A DNA stretch of 64,000 nt from Phoenix dactylifera (lineage: Eukaryota; Streptophyta; Magnoliopsida; Arecales; Arecaceae), in assembly GCF_009389715.1 (NCBI RefSeq), contig NC_052393.1, positions 6,543,501 through 6,607,500 of the forward strand. Reading direction: 5' to 3'. The position numbers and the translations under genes are program-made. Below are positions 61,564-64,000 of this stretch, one piece after another (position 1 is the stretch's first letter; the number at the start of each line of letters is the position of its first letter). A model generated the notes under the pieces. The model searched no databases, was not told where the DNA came from, and saw only the letters and a list, made by a program, of their open reading frames with translations.

Positions 61564-63099
61564 CATATTCTTATCCGCCTATTAGCCGCTGAAGTGAATT
61601 TGAACCCTCTTTTTATTGGGAATTGTTAAGACTTATTTACTTGTTATAAGTTGAGGTTGTCTTACAGTCAAGCTTTTATGGTGGTTTTAAGATTCTTCCA
61701 TGCCGCCGCGGGGGGGGGGGGGGGGGGGGGGGGTGCAAGCCGGGGGTAACTCCTGGGGCAAGCCGGGGGTAAGTCCTGGGGCGGGCACACGTGCAGTGAC
61801 GGTGGACGGATCGACTACTTTTGAACGGAAGAAAGCTGACCATGCTACTTACTAATCTAAATATTTTTTTTCAGCTTCCTCATAAAATTAAAATAAATTT
61901 AGTTAAAAAAATCAACAAAAAAATGAAAAAATATTTTTTTATTTAATTAGAGTTTTTAAAAGAGATAGATAGAAAAATAGTATTTTTTAGGATTATTTCT
62001 ATATTTTATGAAAAAAATTATGAAGGATATGCAAAAGCTACTTTTCCACCGTTTAGAAATAGGAGTCTTTTTTTTCTTTCAAAAATACTCTTAAACTATC
62101 AAAACCCATGAATAATGTTATTTTATTTATTAAGAATGTAATAGGTATCTCATACATTTTTTCTCGAAAAGTAGATATTAAACTAAATAAAAGCAACTTC
62201 GGAATGCGCCATTTTTTAATGATCAATCAGACATGCTTAAATCATTCTTTTAGGTATCATATTTTCAGAAATCATCTTTCTAAAAAAATCATTTCAATCA
62301 TAATATCATCTGAAAATATTTTTAAAAAATCAAGATATTTTTTCTAACTCTCCAAAAATTTTTACCAAATGAGATCTTAATGCTAGACGCACGTAGCACG
62401 CGCTTACCATTATGTTTTATGTCGCGATTTATCCATGGTGCGTGCTTCGGCACATGGGTACCCGGCATCTGGTAGAGTCCGTTTTCTTAAAACAAAAATA
62501 ATAAAAAAGAAACAAAGGGTTCGATCCCCCGAACAAAGGGTTAAAAATTTCCCTACAGCGATGTTCGCATTTGGGGTACTCCTGAACCGTTTTGCTAATT
62601 AAGCCCTCCAACTTTATCATGCAAGATTTCCACCTCAATACAAAGCTAGCCATGAGTCCACGATTTTAACTTAAAAATTTAGAATAACTTTTATTTGTTT
62701 TTAAATAAAATCTCAAATAATAAAACCAGTACAAGACTTATCTCTGAACCCAATTTATAGATAACCATTGATCTGACGCTTATGTCATTCTTAAGCCACT
62801 TAAGACTATGGGTGGAAATGGGTCAGGATATATTCGAACCATTTTAATAACAGATAGGTTCAGGACCTATTTGGATGCCGGTTAAAATCCAAAAAAATCA
62901 TTGTAAAATGGGAAAGGCTTAACAAAATGAGCTGGCTGAGATAGCTGTGCGAATCAACTGTTGGATCATCCACAAAAAGTTTTAAGATTTGTGCAAGTGG
63001 TGCGATGATAGAGCTTCAGCGCTTTTAGATATATATGGTAGGTGATCCAAGTCGAGGAAGGTAAACCGTTTTTTCGCAATACAACCCCGATCCGTCTAA
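61564..63099. other. Intergenic DNA with a poly-G tract and a decayed MITE relative
   Basis: Besides the poly-G tract, 61850-62380 contains blocks similar to the neighbouring MITE (AATAGGTATCTCATACATTTT... and AATCA-ACATGC), ending near ACCAAATGAGATCTTA, so it is probably an old relative. No gene is seen. Confidence 0.45.
61710..61783 (+). repeat. 24-base poly-G run followed by a GCAAGCCGGGGGTAA repeat
   Basis: Twenty-four consecutive G (61710-61733) are followed by two units of GCAAGCCGGGGGTAAsTCCTGGG. The tract has strong G-quadruplex potential. Its length may be unreliable in the assembly. Confidence 0.85.
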
Positions 63100-64000
63100 G
63101 GCCCTGCTTGGAGGAGCTGTTACTAGTAAAGTTTTTGGAAGTAGAACTGTCTGAAGCAGAAAGTTTATAAAAAGCTGTTTTCTATTTGGTAACTATATTT
63201 CTAAAGTGCTGTGGCACTTTAACATATGTTTGGTAAACAAACTGAGAAAGTACTTTTACGTGACAAAATGACCGTAAAGAAAATTACCAGTATTAAATAG
63301 CAGAGCATAATAAAATATAATATGTATTAATGCATAATTATATGATATAATATAATATTAATGTAATGTAATATAATATTATTATAATATAGTACTATAA
63401 CATTATATATTATAGAATAATAATTTAATATAATATTAAATTATTTAACATAATATATCAATGTATTATGATATAATGTAATATAATATTATATTTATAG
63501 TATAATATAATAATAAATATATAAAAATATTATAATTATTAGTGTAAATTAATTTTTCATCCTTCTAATAACCATTTATCTCTCTAACAAATTTTCTAGG
63601 TAGGTGATAAAATTGGTTAAATAATTAGTACTATTTTTATTTATTTATTTAGATCAGATTATTTGCCACTCACTCATTATTTTTCTTTTTATTTATTTTA
63701 TTTAGTTATTTATTTATCTATTATTTTATTTCATTGAAATATAGAGGGGTCGCCGGTCATGGGTGATGGCCGACATGGTGGCTGTCACTGTGGGCGGCCA
63801 CAAGCTCCCAAAACAAAAAAAAAAGAAAAAAAAAGAAGAGGAATAATCAATATAGAGGCGGTGGCGTTGAGAGGAAGAAGAAGATAGAGAGGGAGAGAGA
63901 GGGAATGGGTGAGAGAGGAAGAGATGGGATGGGGGTTTTGAAAAAAAAGTGAGATTTAAATAGAGATATTTCAGTACAAAAAATAGCTTCCCGACAAAGC
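63100..64000 (+). mobile_element. Harbinger-like element, copy 3, runs off the window
   Basis: Begins GGCCCTGCTTGGAGGAGCT directly after TAA. It follows copy 1 through the AGCTGTTTTCTATTTGGTAA block, AT-rich part and (ATTT)n tract to the GA-rich and ATAGCTTCCCGACAAAGC blocks. The GC-rich centre is much shorter than in copy 1. The right end is outside the window. Confidence 0.85.

Noticed and set aside
62515..62535. GGGTTCGATCCCCC, like a tRNA T-arm
   Set aside because: No acceptor, D or anticodon arms could be folded around it.

Overview
The window is nuclear DNA from a flowering plant, probably a commelinid monocot and possibly a palm; the family is inference only. Genes have introns and are far apart, and more than half of the sequence is transposon-derived. 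I support three genes that are intact or cut only by the window edge, plus three decayed ones.

Layout. 1-286: the 3' end of an intronless AT-hook (AHL, clade A) gene. 5019-8594, minus strand: a decayed heavy-metal-associated isoprenylated protein (HIPP) gene, split by a hAT element (5083-7718) that itself holds a nested TRIM array (6429-7531). 8901-9337: another TRIM. 9789-14158: a solo LTR holding a minisatellite and a Harbinger-like element (11326-13109). 15541-27412 and 28441-46251: two copies of a tandem duplication. Each copy carried an ACD6/ITN1-like ankyrin-PGG gene followed by the first exon of a clade B AHL gene. In the left copy the ankyrin gene (15867-21692, seven exons, 705 residues) is intact and the AHL copy is a broken exon-1 fragment. 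In the right copy the ankyrin gene is frameshifted and its intron 5 holds a 7-kb chromovirus (32218-39189), while the AHL gene (45969-53751, five exons, 357 residues, one GC-AG intron) is intact. A truncated Harbinger-like element lies at the junction (27413-28440). 56732-58188: a GH17 beta-1,3-glucanase gene whose expected catalytic acid/base Glu is Arg. 58189-64000: a TRIM LTR remnant, a LINE 3' end, a MITE pair, a poly-G tract and a third Harbinger-like copy that runs off the window.

The two copies of the duplication act as empty-site controls for each other. They allow four later insertions to be defined with target-site duplications: a CACTA element and a 359-bp LTR-like piece in the left copy, and the chromovirus and an 869-bp insert in the right copy. 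The gene products belong to chromatin regulation (AHL), membrane-linked immunity or stress signalling (ankyrin-PGG) and cell-wall or defence glucan metabolism (GH17). They do not form a pathway, and I see no sign that they work as a unit.
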